Assembly: GCA_001780895.1 (NCBI GenBank) | Contig: MFJJ01000053.1 | Span: 1 to 5,632, forward strand | Length of the DNA: 5,632 nucleotides | Direction: 5' to 3' | Origin: Candidatus Gottesmanbacteria bacterium RIFCSPHIGHO2_01_FULL_46_14 | GTDB lineage: Bacteria; Patescibacteriota; Microgenomatia; UBA10105; UBA927 | Shown: in pieces, positions 1 through 5,045 of the stretch | How the letters are laid out: each line of letters starts with the position of its first letter | How positions within the stretch are numbered: position 1 is the stretch's first letter | The notes under the pieces: generated by a model | The model's input: the letters and a program-made list of their open reading frames with translations, nothing else | What the model was told of the DNA's origin: nothing | Databases searched by the model: none | Position numbers and translations under genes: made by a program

Positions 1-21
1 ACTCGATTAAGGAAAACACGA

Positions 22-27
22 TATACT
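22..27 (+). promoter_or_regulatory. Possible -10 element of the toxin gene (TATACT)
   Basis: TATACT matches the -10 consensus TATAAT at five of six positions. It ends six bases before the GTG codon at 34, which would make a leaderless toxin transcript like the one proposed for the antitoxin. The matching -35 would fall at or beyond the left edge, so it cannot be checked. A short ACTG-AGA-CAGT inverted repeat (25-35) overlaps it. Weak evidence on its own. Confidence 0.35.
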
Positions 28-33
28 GAGACA

Positions 34-390
34 GTGACGGCTGAATATACAGTTTATTACTTCGTTTCCCCCTCCGGAGACAATCCAGTAAGCGACTTTC
101 TCGATTCTCTTTCTGAACAGCAACAGGCAAAAATATTACGATTATTTCAGTACATCAAACTCTACGGGTTATCGGTGATTCTACCTCATACTAAAAAGTT
201 GACTGGCACACCGCTCTGGGAAATACGAATACTGGGAAAAGATAATCTCCGCGTGTTGTACGCAGTGCCATTACAAAACACTGTCCTACTCCTGCATGGA
301 TTTATCAAAAAAAATCAAAAAACACCGGCAAAGGAATTGCAGACAGCTCTTGTGCGCTATGATCAATGGAAAAACGCTACACGGCATTGA
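34..390 (+). CDS. RelE/HigB-type (Gp49 family) toxin of a type II toxin-antitoxin pair
   Basis: The 118-residue product resembles the phage Gp49-like branch of RelE/ParE toxins, which are usually ribosome-dependent mRNA endonucleases. Family-like blocks are an N-terminal YTVYYFVSPSG (5-15), a helical DFLDSL region (21-26), the core strands LWEIRILG (61-68) and NLRVLYAV (71-78), and the C-terminal HGFIKKNQKTPAKELQTA (88-105), which carries the basic residues expected at the active site. Length is normal for the family. The start chosen is GTG at 34, which gives the usual short N-terminus. The frame is open to the left edge, so a start outside the window cannot be excluded. There is no Shine-Dalgarno sequence, and a TATACT -10-like hexamer at 22-27 would put the transcript start at or near the GTG. 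The toxin gene precedes the antitoxin gene, the HigBA order. The stop codon overlaps the -35 box of the antitoxin promoter. Family call is firm; cellular target is inferred. Confidence 0.88.
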   Translation: MTAEYTVYYFVSPSGDNPVSDFLDSLSEQQQAKILRLFQYIKLYGLSVILPHTKKLTGTPLWEIRILGKDNLRVLYAVPLQNTVLLLHGFIKKNQKTPAKELQTALVRYDQWKNATRH

Positions 391-415
391 CAAATGATAT
401 CTTTTGAGATATCAT
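387..415 (+). promoter_or_regulatory. Antitoxin promoter, TTGACA-N17-TATCAT
   Basis: A perfect -35 hexamer TTGACA (387-392) is separated by exactly 17 bases from a -10 hexamer TATCAT (410-415), five of six matches to consensus. The expected transcription start, about seven bases downstream, is at or next to the antitoxin ATG at 422, so the mRNA would be leaderless. The -35 box overlaps the toxin stop codon (388-390). An internal promoter in front of the second gene would let antitoxin be made in excess over toxin, which is known for some HigBA systems. Confidence 0.8.
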
Positions 416-416
416 T
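393..416 (+). promoter_or_regulatory. Palindromic operator for the antitoxin (10-bp perfect inverted repeat)
   Basis: AATGATATCT (393-402) and AGATATCATT (407-416) are perfect reverse complements around a TTTG spacer (403-406). The palindrome fills the promoter spacer and covers the -10 box, so a bound dimer would block RNA polymerase. Two-fold symmetric sites here are typical of XRE-type antitoxins that repress their own promoter. No T-tract follows, so it does not read as a terminator. Binding by the adjacent antitoxin is inferred. Confidence 0.78.
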
Positions 417-421
417 GTAGT

Positions 422-709
422 ATGAAAAATAAACTTCTCTACACATTTGAAGAAGACTTAGCAAAACGACTGAAAAATCCTGCATTTCGAAGGGCATGGG
501 AAGAATCGGAGCCGGAATATCTCCTCGCAAGACAATTGATTGAAAAACGGTTGAAGAAAAAATTCTCCCAACGGGCACTGGCTCGGAGAGTCAAAACGAC
601 GCAGGCGGTGATATCGAGAATTGAAACTATGGAAGCTAATCCCTCACTTAATTTGCTCAAACGAATTGCTGGGGTACTCGGCACAAAACTTGCGCTGAAC
701 TTTCGCTAA
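422..709 (+). CDS. XRE-family (HigA-like) antitoxin with helix-turn-helix
   Basis: The 95-residue protein is a Cro/C1-type DNA-binding antitoxin expected to neutralise the toxin encoded just upstream and repress the pair. An N-terminal helical part (about 9-47, with PAFRRAWEESEPEYLLARQL at 20-39) is typical of antitoxins partnered with Gp49-type toxins. The HTH spans about 48-86: helix 2 QRALARRV (50-57), turn KT, recognition helix TQAVISRIE (60-68), then the NPSLNLLKRIAGVLG segment (73-87). The start is ATG at 422. The in-frame TTG at 404 lies inside the operator, upstream of the expected transcription start, and is rejected. The gap to the toxin stop is 31 bases and is fully occupied by promoter and operator. 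There is no ribosome binding site, which fits a leaderless message. Confidence 0.9.
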   Translation: MKNKLLYTFEEDLAKRLKNPAFRRAWEESEPEYLLARQLIEKRLKKKFSQRALARRVKTTQAVISRIETMEANPSLNLLKRIAGVLGTKLALNFR

Positions 710-738
710 TCATATTCAGCAGCTTGCTCATTTACGAC

Positions 739-1005
739 CTAATATGTAGCCTCAATCCACCCACCTTCATTGACTTGTATCTTAAATACGATCGTATGAC
801 CAAACTTCTCTTCATGAGCAACTACTCTCTCCATGTACGGATCGCTAGCTCCTGTTCTCATTCCATTTAAAAACTGTTTAAAAGACCCCAAAGGAATCCA
901 CGTATCGCACGCATTACAGAAATAAGCAACTTGACTTTCTTCGGTAATCTCTCTTTTTGGATCTTCAAAAACTGAGGGAGTCAATCGTAGCGATTCTCCG
1001 TGCAT
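739..1005 (-). CDS. Hypothetical 88-residue protein with CxxC and HxxxxxH motifs
   Basis: I do not recognise this protein. It has no signal peptide or membrane segment. It has a CxxC pair (C30, C33 in YFCNACDTW) and a histidine pair H64-x5-H70 (in AHEEKFGH), a spacing compatible with one zinc site, so a small metal-binding fold is a reasonable guess but no more. Aromatic residues follow the CxxC (W36, F42, F45), and the C-terminal part (72-88) reads as beta-strand. It begins 18 bases after the rpsI stop on the same strand with no terminator between, so it is probably the last gene of the ribosomal-protein transcript. The 18-base gap has no Shine-Dalgarno sequence, so the start (ATG at 1003-1005) is the least secure part. 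Its reality rests on the open frame, the co-directional position and the paired putative ligands. It converges with the antitoxin gene, 29 bases apart. Confidence 0.65.
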   Translation of the reverse strand: MHGESLRLTPSVFEDPKREITEESQVAYFCNACDTWIPLGSFKQFLNGMRTGASDPYMERVVAHEEKFGHTIVFKIQVNEGGWIEATY

Positions 1006-1023
1006 AAAAATAATGCAGGAAAT

Positions 1024-1500
1024 TTATCGTTTCGGGCTTTGTTTGCGGGCACGAGATTTTCCGGCGTAGCCCGCTTTGCGGCGTTGTTTGGCGCGGGGGT
1101 CGCGCTTCATAAACCCTCGTTTTTTAAGGATCGGACGGAACTTTTCTTTATCAACTTTTTCGAGCGCCCGTGAAATTCCGTGGATCGTTGCTTCCAATTG
1201 ACCATGCAGTCCTCCCCCTTTTACTGTAATGGTTACTGCAAATCGACCGACGGTATTGGTTGTCCGGAATGGTTCCAGATAAAGTTTTTTGAAAATCTCG
1301 CCGGGAAAATACTTTTCGACCGAACGATTATTGACAAACATTGCTCCCCGCTCAACTGATACCCCATTAACCGTCACCGGAGCATCGGCAACCACATACA
1401 AACGTACGCGAGCGCTTGCCACTCTCCTTCGACCAACCGCCTCATAGTAGCTTACTTTCTCTTCTTTTTTTACTGGTGTATCATTTGATTTTGTTGCCAT
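1024..1500 (-). CDS. rpsI: 30S ribosomal protein S9
   Basis: S9 is a 30S head protein whose C-terminal tail reaches the P-site tRNA. The 158-residue product has the YYEAVGRRRVASARVRL N-terminal block (18-34), the family signature region GGGLHGQLEATIHGISRAL (95-113) and the basic C-terminal arm RDPRAKQRRKAGYAGK (133-148), ending in the conserved Lys-Arg. The start is ATG at 1498-1500, preceded by GAGGAG (1511-1516) at a 10-base spacing. An upstream in-frame ATG at 1525-1527 would add nine residues but has its Shine-Dalgarno inside the extension, so it is rejected. The gene overlaps the end of rplM by 20 bases, and its ribosome binding site is within rplM codons for the two glutamates near the L13 C-terminus. 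The extreme C-terminus is SPKR instead of the usual FSKR. Confidence 0.97.
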   Translation of the reverse strand: MATKSNDTPVKKEEKVSYYEAVGRRRVASARVRLYVVADAPVTVNGVSVERGAMFVNNRSVEKYFPGEIFKKLYLEPFRTTNTVGRFAVTITVKGGGLHGQLEATIHGISRALEKVDKEKFRPILKKRGFMKRDPRAKQRRKAGYAGKSRARKQSPKR

Positions 1501-1903
1501 AGGGATGGTTCTCCTCAGGATAGACATACAGCCTGGTGATCAAACGGTTTCGTAATTTATTCTTCGGGAGCATCCCCATAACGGCGCGCCGAATAACCAG
1601 AGCAGGCTTCTCTTTTCGCACCTGCCATAATGCTTTTTGTTTGAGTCCTGCAGGAAATCCTGAATAATTTCCGTACATTTTTTCTTTCTCTTTGTGACCG
1701 GTAACGGCTACATATTTGGCATTGATGACAACGACATAGTCACCGCAGTCTAAATTTTTTACAAAATAGGGCTTTCCTTTACCCATTAATGTATGAGCAA
1801 TATCCCCTACTATACGACCGAGCACTTTGTTTTTAACATCTACAAGATGCCATACTCTTGTTATGTCGTTGGCGCGAGTTGGTTTTGTAAGGGTTGTTTT
1901 CAT
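1481..1903 (-). CDS. rplM: 50S ribosomal protein L13
   Basis: L13 is an early-assembling 50S protein. The 140-residue product has the usual bacterial length and the family blocks WHLVDVKNKVLGRIVGDIA (18-36), GKGKPYFVKNLDCGDYVVVI (41-60), the N-A-K region leading to VTGHKEKEKMY (68-78), and the signature AVMGMLPKNKLRNRL (107-121) followed by LYVYPEENHPY. The start ATG (1901-1903) overlaps the rplQ stop in an ATGA arrangement, implying translational coupling. Its 3' end overlaps rpsI by 20 bases. The rplM-rpsI pair is one of the most conserved ribosomal gene pairs, and its placement directly behind rplQ is common in bacteria outside the enterics. It stops at TGA. Confidence 0.98.
   Translation of the reverse strand: MKTTLTKPTRANDITRVWHLVDVKNKVLGRIVGDIAHTLMGKGKPYFVKNLDCGDYVVVINAKYVAVTGHKEKEKMYGNYSGFPAGLKQKALWQVRKEKPALVIRRAVMGMLPKNKLRNRLITRLYVYPEENHPYGNKIK
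1511..1516 (-). promoter_or_regulatory. Shine-Dalgarno of rpsI, inside rplM
   Basis: GAGGAG on the minus strand lies 10 bases before the ATG at 1498-1500. It decides the 158-residue start over the upstream ATG at 1525-1527 and is embedded in the rplM coding sequence. Confidence 0.8.
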
Positions 1904-2319
1904 GGTTTTGCTTTCTTGGATTTTGCAACTAGTTTTTTTGTATCAATCACCTTTTCTTTTTTTGGTTCCGGCCGAAGATCCACAAACTGCAACAATACTT
2001 CGGGAGCATTGTCTCCGACTCGCGTACCCACTTTTACGATTCTCGTAAATCCACTCGTACGCTGCCGGAACCGGGTTTTGGCATCAGACAGGAGCATACG
2101 CATGGTCTGCCAGTTCGAAAGCACTTTTTTTATACTGGCCGTTCTTCCGCCTTTTGCGAGAGTCACCAATTTTTCCACCATTGGCTGCACAGCCTTTGCT
2201 TTTGCAAGCGTCGTTCTGATACTCCCACGGACAATCAGGTCTCTTGCCAAACCCGCAAGGAGTCGTCTTCGCTCATTTTTGGTTCGAGATAGCTTATAGC
2301 CCGCGACGGAATGCCTCAT
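1900..2319 (-). CDS. rplQ: 50S ribosomal protein L17
   Basis: L17 binds 23S rRNA near the peptide exit tunnel. The 139-residue product begins with the invariant-type MRHSVAGYKLSRTKNER block (1-17) and has the signature region IRTTLAKAKAVQPMVEKLVT (34-53) and the closing strand GDNAPEVLLQFVDL (102-115). After about residue 116 comes a lysine-rich tail (EPKKEKVIDTKK...KSKKAKP) beyond the usual core, which probably extends along rRNA or is disordered. The start ATG (2317-2319) overlaps the rpoA TGA stop as ATGA. No good Shine-Dalgarno lies at normal spacing, so re-initiation after rpoA is likely. The rpoA-rplQ order is near-universal in bacteria. Confidence 0.98.
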   Translation of the reverse strand: MRHSVAGYKLSRTKNERRRLLAGLARDLIVRGSIRTTLAKAKAVQPMVEKLVTLAKGGRTASIKKVLSNWQTMRMLLSDAKTRFRQRTSGFTRIVKVGTRVGDNAPEVLLQFVDLRPEPKKEKVIDTKKLVAKSKKAKP

Positions 2320-3236
2320 ACATTTAGGGTAACACCTTTCTCACGCAACTTCTCTTCAACAATCGAGAGTGATTTGCTCCCGAGATTTTTTATTTTCATG
2401 AGTTCAGGCTTGGGTGTCCCCAATAATTGTCCGATCGTCTCAATGCCCCCGTGAGCGAGCGCATTAACGATGCGCGTAGGAATATCGAGTTCTTCGATGC
2501 GCATCTTGAGAACTTCATCCGATACTGATGGAGCAACCGCAATAGGATCGCCGACAGCGCTTGCCTTCGGCTCATAAATCTGGGTCATGTACGAAACAAG
2601 AATTTTGGCTGCCTCTTTGAGAGCTGAAAGAGGACTCACCGATCCATCAGTCCAAATTTCCATAACCAGTCGGTCAAGATTGGTCATTCGGCCAACACGA
2701 GTGGCTTCAACTCTGTAATTGACCCGGCTGACCGGTGAAAATAGCGCATCCAATGATATGACACCAATTTCATCAATCTTTTTTTCCTCGGTCGTCACAT
2801 ATCCAAACCCGCGCTCTACCACGGCTTCAATTTCCAATTCGCTTTTTTTATCAGCCAGAGTTCCAAGCACTAAGTCCGGATTAACGATCGTCGTACCTGC
2901 CGGAAGATCAAAGTCCCCGCTCACAACGGGTCCGGGACCAATTTTCTTGAGTTTCATCGTGACGGGATCATTCCCGTCAACGGCAAGACGAATTTTCTTA
3001 AGGTTCAGGAGAAGCTCCACGACATCTTCCTTGAGCCCGGCAATGGTAGAAAACTGGTGGGCAACACCCGCAATTTTTACCGAGGTAATCGCCCATCCCG
3101 GAAGCGACGTCAAAAGAACGCGTCGGATGCTGTTGCCGAGCGTCTGTCCATATCCTTGCTCGAGAGGTTCCAAAACAAACAAACCATACCCACTCTTGTC
3201 CACTTCCGTCTTTATAGAAAAATTTGGTTCTATCAT
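2316..3236 (-). CDS. rpoA: DNA-directed RNA polymerase subunit alpha
   Basis: The alpha subunit dimerises to scaffold beta and beta' and contacts promoter UP elements and activators through its C-terminal domain. The 306-residue protein has a complete N-terminal domain, including GYGQTLGNSIRRVLLTSLPG (28-47), the dimerisation/beta-contact helix, and the insert domain with AGLKEDVVELLLNLKKI (66-82). A linker around 224-240 leads to the C-terminal domain (about 245-306). There R255 and N258 (TRIVN) correspond to E. coli R265 and N268, and NLGSKS (284-289) keeps the N, G, K and S of the E. coli 294-299 loop, so DNA contacts look intact. The start is fixed by an excellent Shine-Dalgarno. The gap to rpsD is 13-14 bases. 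Confidence 0.99.
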   Translation of the reverse strand: MIEPNFSIKTEVDKSGYGLFVLEPLEQGYGQTLGNSIRRVLLTSLPGWAITSVKIAGVAHQFSTIAGLKEDVVELLLNLKKIRLAVDGNDPVTMKLKKIGPGPVVSGDFDLPAGTTIVNPDLVLGTLADKKSELEIEAVVERGFGYVTTEEKKIDEIGVISLDALFSPVSRVNYRVEATRVGRMTNLDRLVMEIWTDGSVSPLSALKEAAKILVSYMTQIYEPKASAVGDPIAVAPSVSDEVLKMRIEELDIPTRIVNALAHGGIETIGQLLGTPKPELMKIKNLGSKSLSIVEEKLREKGVTLNV

Positions 3237-3241
3237 AGTAT

Positions 3242-3247
3242 CCTCCT
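3242..3247 (-). promoter_or_regulatory. Strong Shine-Dalgarno of rpoA (AGGAGG)
   Basis: The minus strand reads GGGAGGAGG just before rpoA, with AGGAGG five bases from the ATG. It fills the rpsD-rpoA gap and is the best ribosome binding site in the window, which suggests rpoA is translated independently of rpsD. Confidence 0.85.
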
Positions 3248-3250
3248 CCC

Positions 3251-3871
3251 TTATCGGGAATAATGCTCAACAATGAGCTGTTCGTTTATGTCTTCCTTTA
3301 TGTCTGCCCGCTGTGGCAGACGCGTAATCTTGCCCGCCGGTCCTTGACGCAATAGCCATTCGGCGGGTGTAAATGTTTTGTCGTCGAGAAGTTTTTTCAC
3401 TGCTGGAATGCCGGCGCCTTTGGATGTAAGGCTTATCACTTGATTATGCGAAATTAAGTACGATGGAATAGTAACGAGTTTGCCGTCAACCAACACATGG
3501 CGATGCCCGACTAACTGTCGTGCTAAGGCTCGAGTCGGTGAGAGACCAAGACGATACACGGTATTATCTAGGCGTCGTTCTAAAAATTCCAAAAGCTTTT
3601 CTCCCGTATTTCCCTTCCATTTGCGGGCCGTCTCAAAGTTTTTCCGGAACTGCCGTTCGAGAAGCCCATATATGCGCTTAACCTTTTGTTTCTCGCGAAG
3701 CTGCAAACCAAAGTCGGAGACCTTCCTTCGACCCCGAGGTCCATGCTGACCGGGAGGCACATTGAGCCGCTTGAGAAGCGAAGCATGCGCATGCGACCCT
3801 ACGGTTTTAAGCCCAAGGTCCATGCCTTCACGCCTGGCAAGTCTATTTTTTGGTCCGGTATATCGTGCCAT
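3251..3871 (-). CDS. rpsD: 30S ribosomal protein S4 (zinc-free form)
   Basis: S4 is a primary 16S rRNA-binding protein that nucleates 30S assembly and, in some bacteria, represses its own operon. The 206-residue product starts MARYTGPKNRLARREG and lacks the four N-terminal cysteines of zinc-binding S4, so it is the C-minus form. Further blocks are PGQHGPRGRRKVSDFGLQLR (40-59), EKQKVKRIYGLLERQF (60-75), and the S4 RNA-binding domain starting RLDNTVYRLGL (100-110) through VGHRHVLVDGKLVTIPSYLI (121-140). The ATG (3869-3871) overlaps the rpsK stop by one base (TAATG) and has GAGGAG six bases upstream (3878-3883), within rpsK codons. Keeping rpsD between rpsK and rpoA is the common bacterial order; in Bacillus it has moved away. 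Confidence 0.98.
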   Translation of the reverse strand: MARYTGPKNRLARREGMDLGLKTVGSHAHASLLKRLNVPPGQHGPRGRRKVSDFGLQLREKQKVKRIYGLLERQFRKNFETARKWKGNTGEKLLEFLERRLDNTVYRLGLSPTRALARQLVGHRHVLVDGKLVTIPSYLISHNQVISLTSKGAGIPAVKKLLDDKTFTPAEWLLRQGPAGKITRLPQRADIKEDINEQLIVEHYSR

Positions 3872-4242
3872 TATACTCTCCTCTTTTTCTTTGGTCTTAC
3901 GCCGTTATGCGGAATTGGCGTTACGTCAGCAATGAGCGCTATCTGAAGACCCACGGCTTTGAGTGCGCGCAGCGCCGCGTCCCGACCTGCTCCCGGACCT
4001 TTAATATACACTTCTACTTCCCGCAAGCCCGCATCCTGTGCTTTTCGTGCTACCGCTTCAACCGCGGTCGTTGCGGCATACGGGGTGGATTTTCTTGCGC
4101 CCTTAAAACCAACGAGCCCGGATGAGCCCCAATAGAGCGCGTTACCACTAACATCAGTTATCGTGACGATGGTGTTATTGAACGTTGCGGTGATGAATAC
4201 TTTCCCTTTTGCTTCAACGTGCTTGATTTTTTGAGTTGCCAT
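3871..4242 (-). CDS. rpsK: 30S ribosomal protein S11
   Basis: S11 sits on the 30S platform near the Shine-Dalgarno helix and E site. The 123-residue product shows the core GKVFITATFNNTIVTITDVSG (13-33), GFKGARKSTPYAA (45-57), the signature GPGAGRDAALRAL (82-94) and the C-terminal PHNGVRPKKKRRV (111-123), where the common Cys of NGCRP is Val. The gene begins seven bases after rpsM and ends in a TAATG overlap with rpsD. The Shine-Dalgarno is poor (only A/G-rich sequence upstream), so coupling to rpsM is likely. Confidence 0.98.
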   Translation of the reverse strand: MATQKIKHVEAKGKVFITATFNNTIVTITDVSGNALYWGSSGLVGFKGARKSTPYAATTAVEAVARKAQDAGLREVEVYIKGPGAGRDAALRALKAVGLQIALIADVTPIPHNGVRPKKKRRV

Positions 4243-4249
4243 AGCTGTT

Positions 4250-4666
4250 TTATTTCTTTGCTTCTTCCGCCGGTTTTTCCGCTACTTTTGCCCGATCATC
4301 TTTCTTGAGAGCTCCTATAGTTACGCGCTTACCGCGCTTGGTTCTTGCATTACTCCTTGTCCGTTGACCACGGGCGGGAAGCTTACGTGCATGACGCATC
4401 CCACGATATGTCCCAATATCGCGAAGTCGTTTAATGTTGTCGCTGACTGCCCGACGCAAATCGCCTTCCACCATATACTCTTTCTCAATAATCTTAGCAA
4501 TACGACTGGCTTCTTCATCCGTTAACGTCTGGATTCTGCGACTGGCATCTATATTGGCTTTAGAAAGAATTTGCACAACGTTACTCCGGCCAATACCATA
4601 AAGATAGGTAAGCGCAATATCTACCCGTTTTGATGCCGGTAAATCAACTCCTGCGATACGAACCAT
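4250..4666 (-). CDS. rpsM: 30S ribosomal protein S13
   Basis: S13 lies at the top of the 30S head, forms intersubunit bridges and contacts P-site tRNA through its basic tail. The 138-residue product begins MVRIAGVDLPASKRVDIALT, has the H2TH-type YGIGRSNV segment (23-30), and the C-terminal RNA-binding block RGMRHARKLPARGQRTRSNA (88-107) followed by RTKRG. It then continues past the usual end with an Ala/Lys/Glu-rich tail (about 119-138), longer than typical 118-126-residue S13 proteins. The start ATG (4664-4666) follows the rpmJ stop after two bases and has AGGGA (within the last rpmJ codons) at a good distance. Confidence 0.98.
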   Translation of the reverse strand: MVRIAGVDLPASKRVDIALTYLYGIGRSNVVQILSKANIDASRRIQTLTDEEASRIAKIIEKEYMVEGDLRRAVSDNIKRLRDIGTYRGMRHARKLPARGQRTRSNARTKRGKRVTIGALKKDDRAKVAEKPAEEAKK

Positions 4667-4668
4667 AG

Positions 4669-4782
4669 TTATCCCTGTCTCTGCTTGTGTTTTGGGTTGT
4701 CACAGATAACATAAACCCGACCACGACGTCGAACGATTTTACATTTTTTACACATTGGTTTAATACTCGCTCTGACCTTCAT
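4669..4782 (-). CDS. rpmJ: 50S ribosomal protein L36 (zinc-ribbon form)
   Basis: This 37-residue ORF was found by translating the gap between infA and rpsM. It starts MKVRASIKPMCKKCKIVRRR, continues GRVYVICDNPKHKQRQG and ends at TAA (4669-4671). The zinc ligands C11, C14, C27 and H32 are all present, so this is the ancestral C-plus type. L36 binds 23S rRNA late in 50S assembly. The start ATG (4780-4782) is five bases after the infA stop. The gap to rpsM is two bases. Its position between infA and rpsM is the conserved one in most bacteria. Confidence 0.98.
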   Translation of the reverse strand: MKVRASIKPMCKKCKIVRRRGRVYVICDNPKHKQRQG

Positions 4783-4787
4783 ATCTT

Positions 4788-5006
4788 TTACCGTAATCGA
4801 TACGTAATTCTGCCTTTTCCGGCATCGTAGGGTGTCATTTCAAGTTTAACGCGATCCCCTGGCATCAAGCGAATAAAATGCAAACGCATCTTGCCTGACA
4901 GGTGGCATAAAACTATCCGGCCGTTGGGAATCTTTACCCGAAACAGTGTGTTGGGCAACGATTCTACCACTTCTCCTTCGAGTTCCACGCTTCCCTGATG
5001 AGCCAT
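4788..5006 (-). CDS. infA: Translation initiation factor IF-1
   Basis: IF-1 is a single OB-fold (S1-like) protein that occupies the 30S A site during initiation. At 72 residues it has the standard length. It shows the expected VELEGEVVESLPNTLFRVKI (7-26), GRIVLCHLSGKMRLHFIRL (29-47) with the SGKMR motif, and PGDRVKLEMTPYD (49-61) closing with GRITYRLR. The start ATG (5004-5006) follows a 63-base leader after map that holds a hairpin. The only Shine-Dalgarno-like sequence is GGTG, 10 bases upstream (5017-5020), which can pair with the leader hairpin. Confidence 0.98.
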   Translation of the reverse strand: MAHQGSVELEGEVVESLPNTLFRVKIPNGRIVLCHLSGKMRLHFIRLMPGDRVKLEMTPYDAGKGRITYRLR

Positions 5007-5020
5007 TGTATTTGAACACC

Positions 5021-5045
5021 AAAAAGCCCCATCACGACCATGGGG
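5021..5045 (-). terminator. Intrinsic-type terminator/attenuator in the infA leader
   Basis: On the minus strand CCCCAT (5045-5040) and ATGGGG (5032-5027) form a perfect 6-bp, GC-rich stem with a 7-base GGTCGTG loop, followed by C and five T (5026-5021). It follows the map stop by 24 bases and precedes infA. It could end map transcripts, or attenuate transcription from the promoter just upstream. The T-tract is short and infA must be expressed, so partial readthrough is expected. Confidence 0.6.

Noticed and set aside
404..421. TTG start six codons upstream of the antitoxin ATG
   Set aside because: It lies inside the operator palindrome and upstream of the predicted transcription start; the family N-terminus fits ATG at 422.
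715..735. AGCA-GCT-TGCT small inverted repeat between the convergent genes
   Set aside because: Four-base arms with a three-base loop and no T-tract; too weak for a terminator.
1006..1040. Possible separate promoter for the 88-residue gene (CATTAT before the ATG)
   Set aside because: Only four of six -10 matches and no -35 at the right distance; co-transcription with rpsI is simpler.
1501..1527. Upstream ATG (1525-1527) for a 167-residue S9
   Set aside because: The good Shine-Dalgarno GAGGAG lies inside the extra region and serves the ATG at 1500; the extra residues have no family support.
1793..2299. 168-codon plus-strand open frame
   Set aside because: Antisense to rplM and rplQ, low-complexity and hydrophobic translation with no family features; a shadow of the real genes.
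2719..3276. 185-codon plus-strand open frame, Ser/Thr-rich
   Set aside because: Lies fully antisense to rpoA, with composition expected from reverse-complemented codons of a real gene.
4964..5041. 25-codon open frame in the infA leader (start at 5041, minus strand), a possible leader peptide
   Set aside because: No Shine-Dalgarno sequence, its start lies in the hairpin, and it runs 43 bases into infA out of frame; nothing beyond an open frame supports it.
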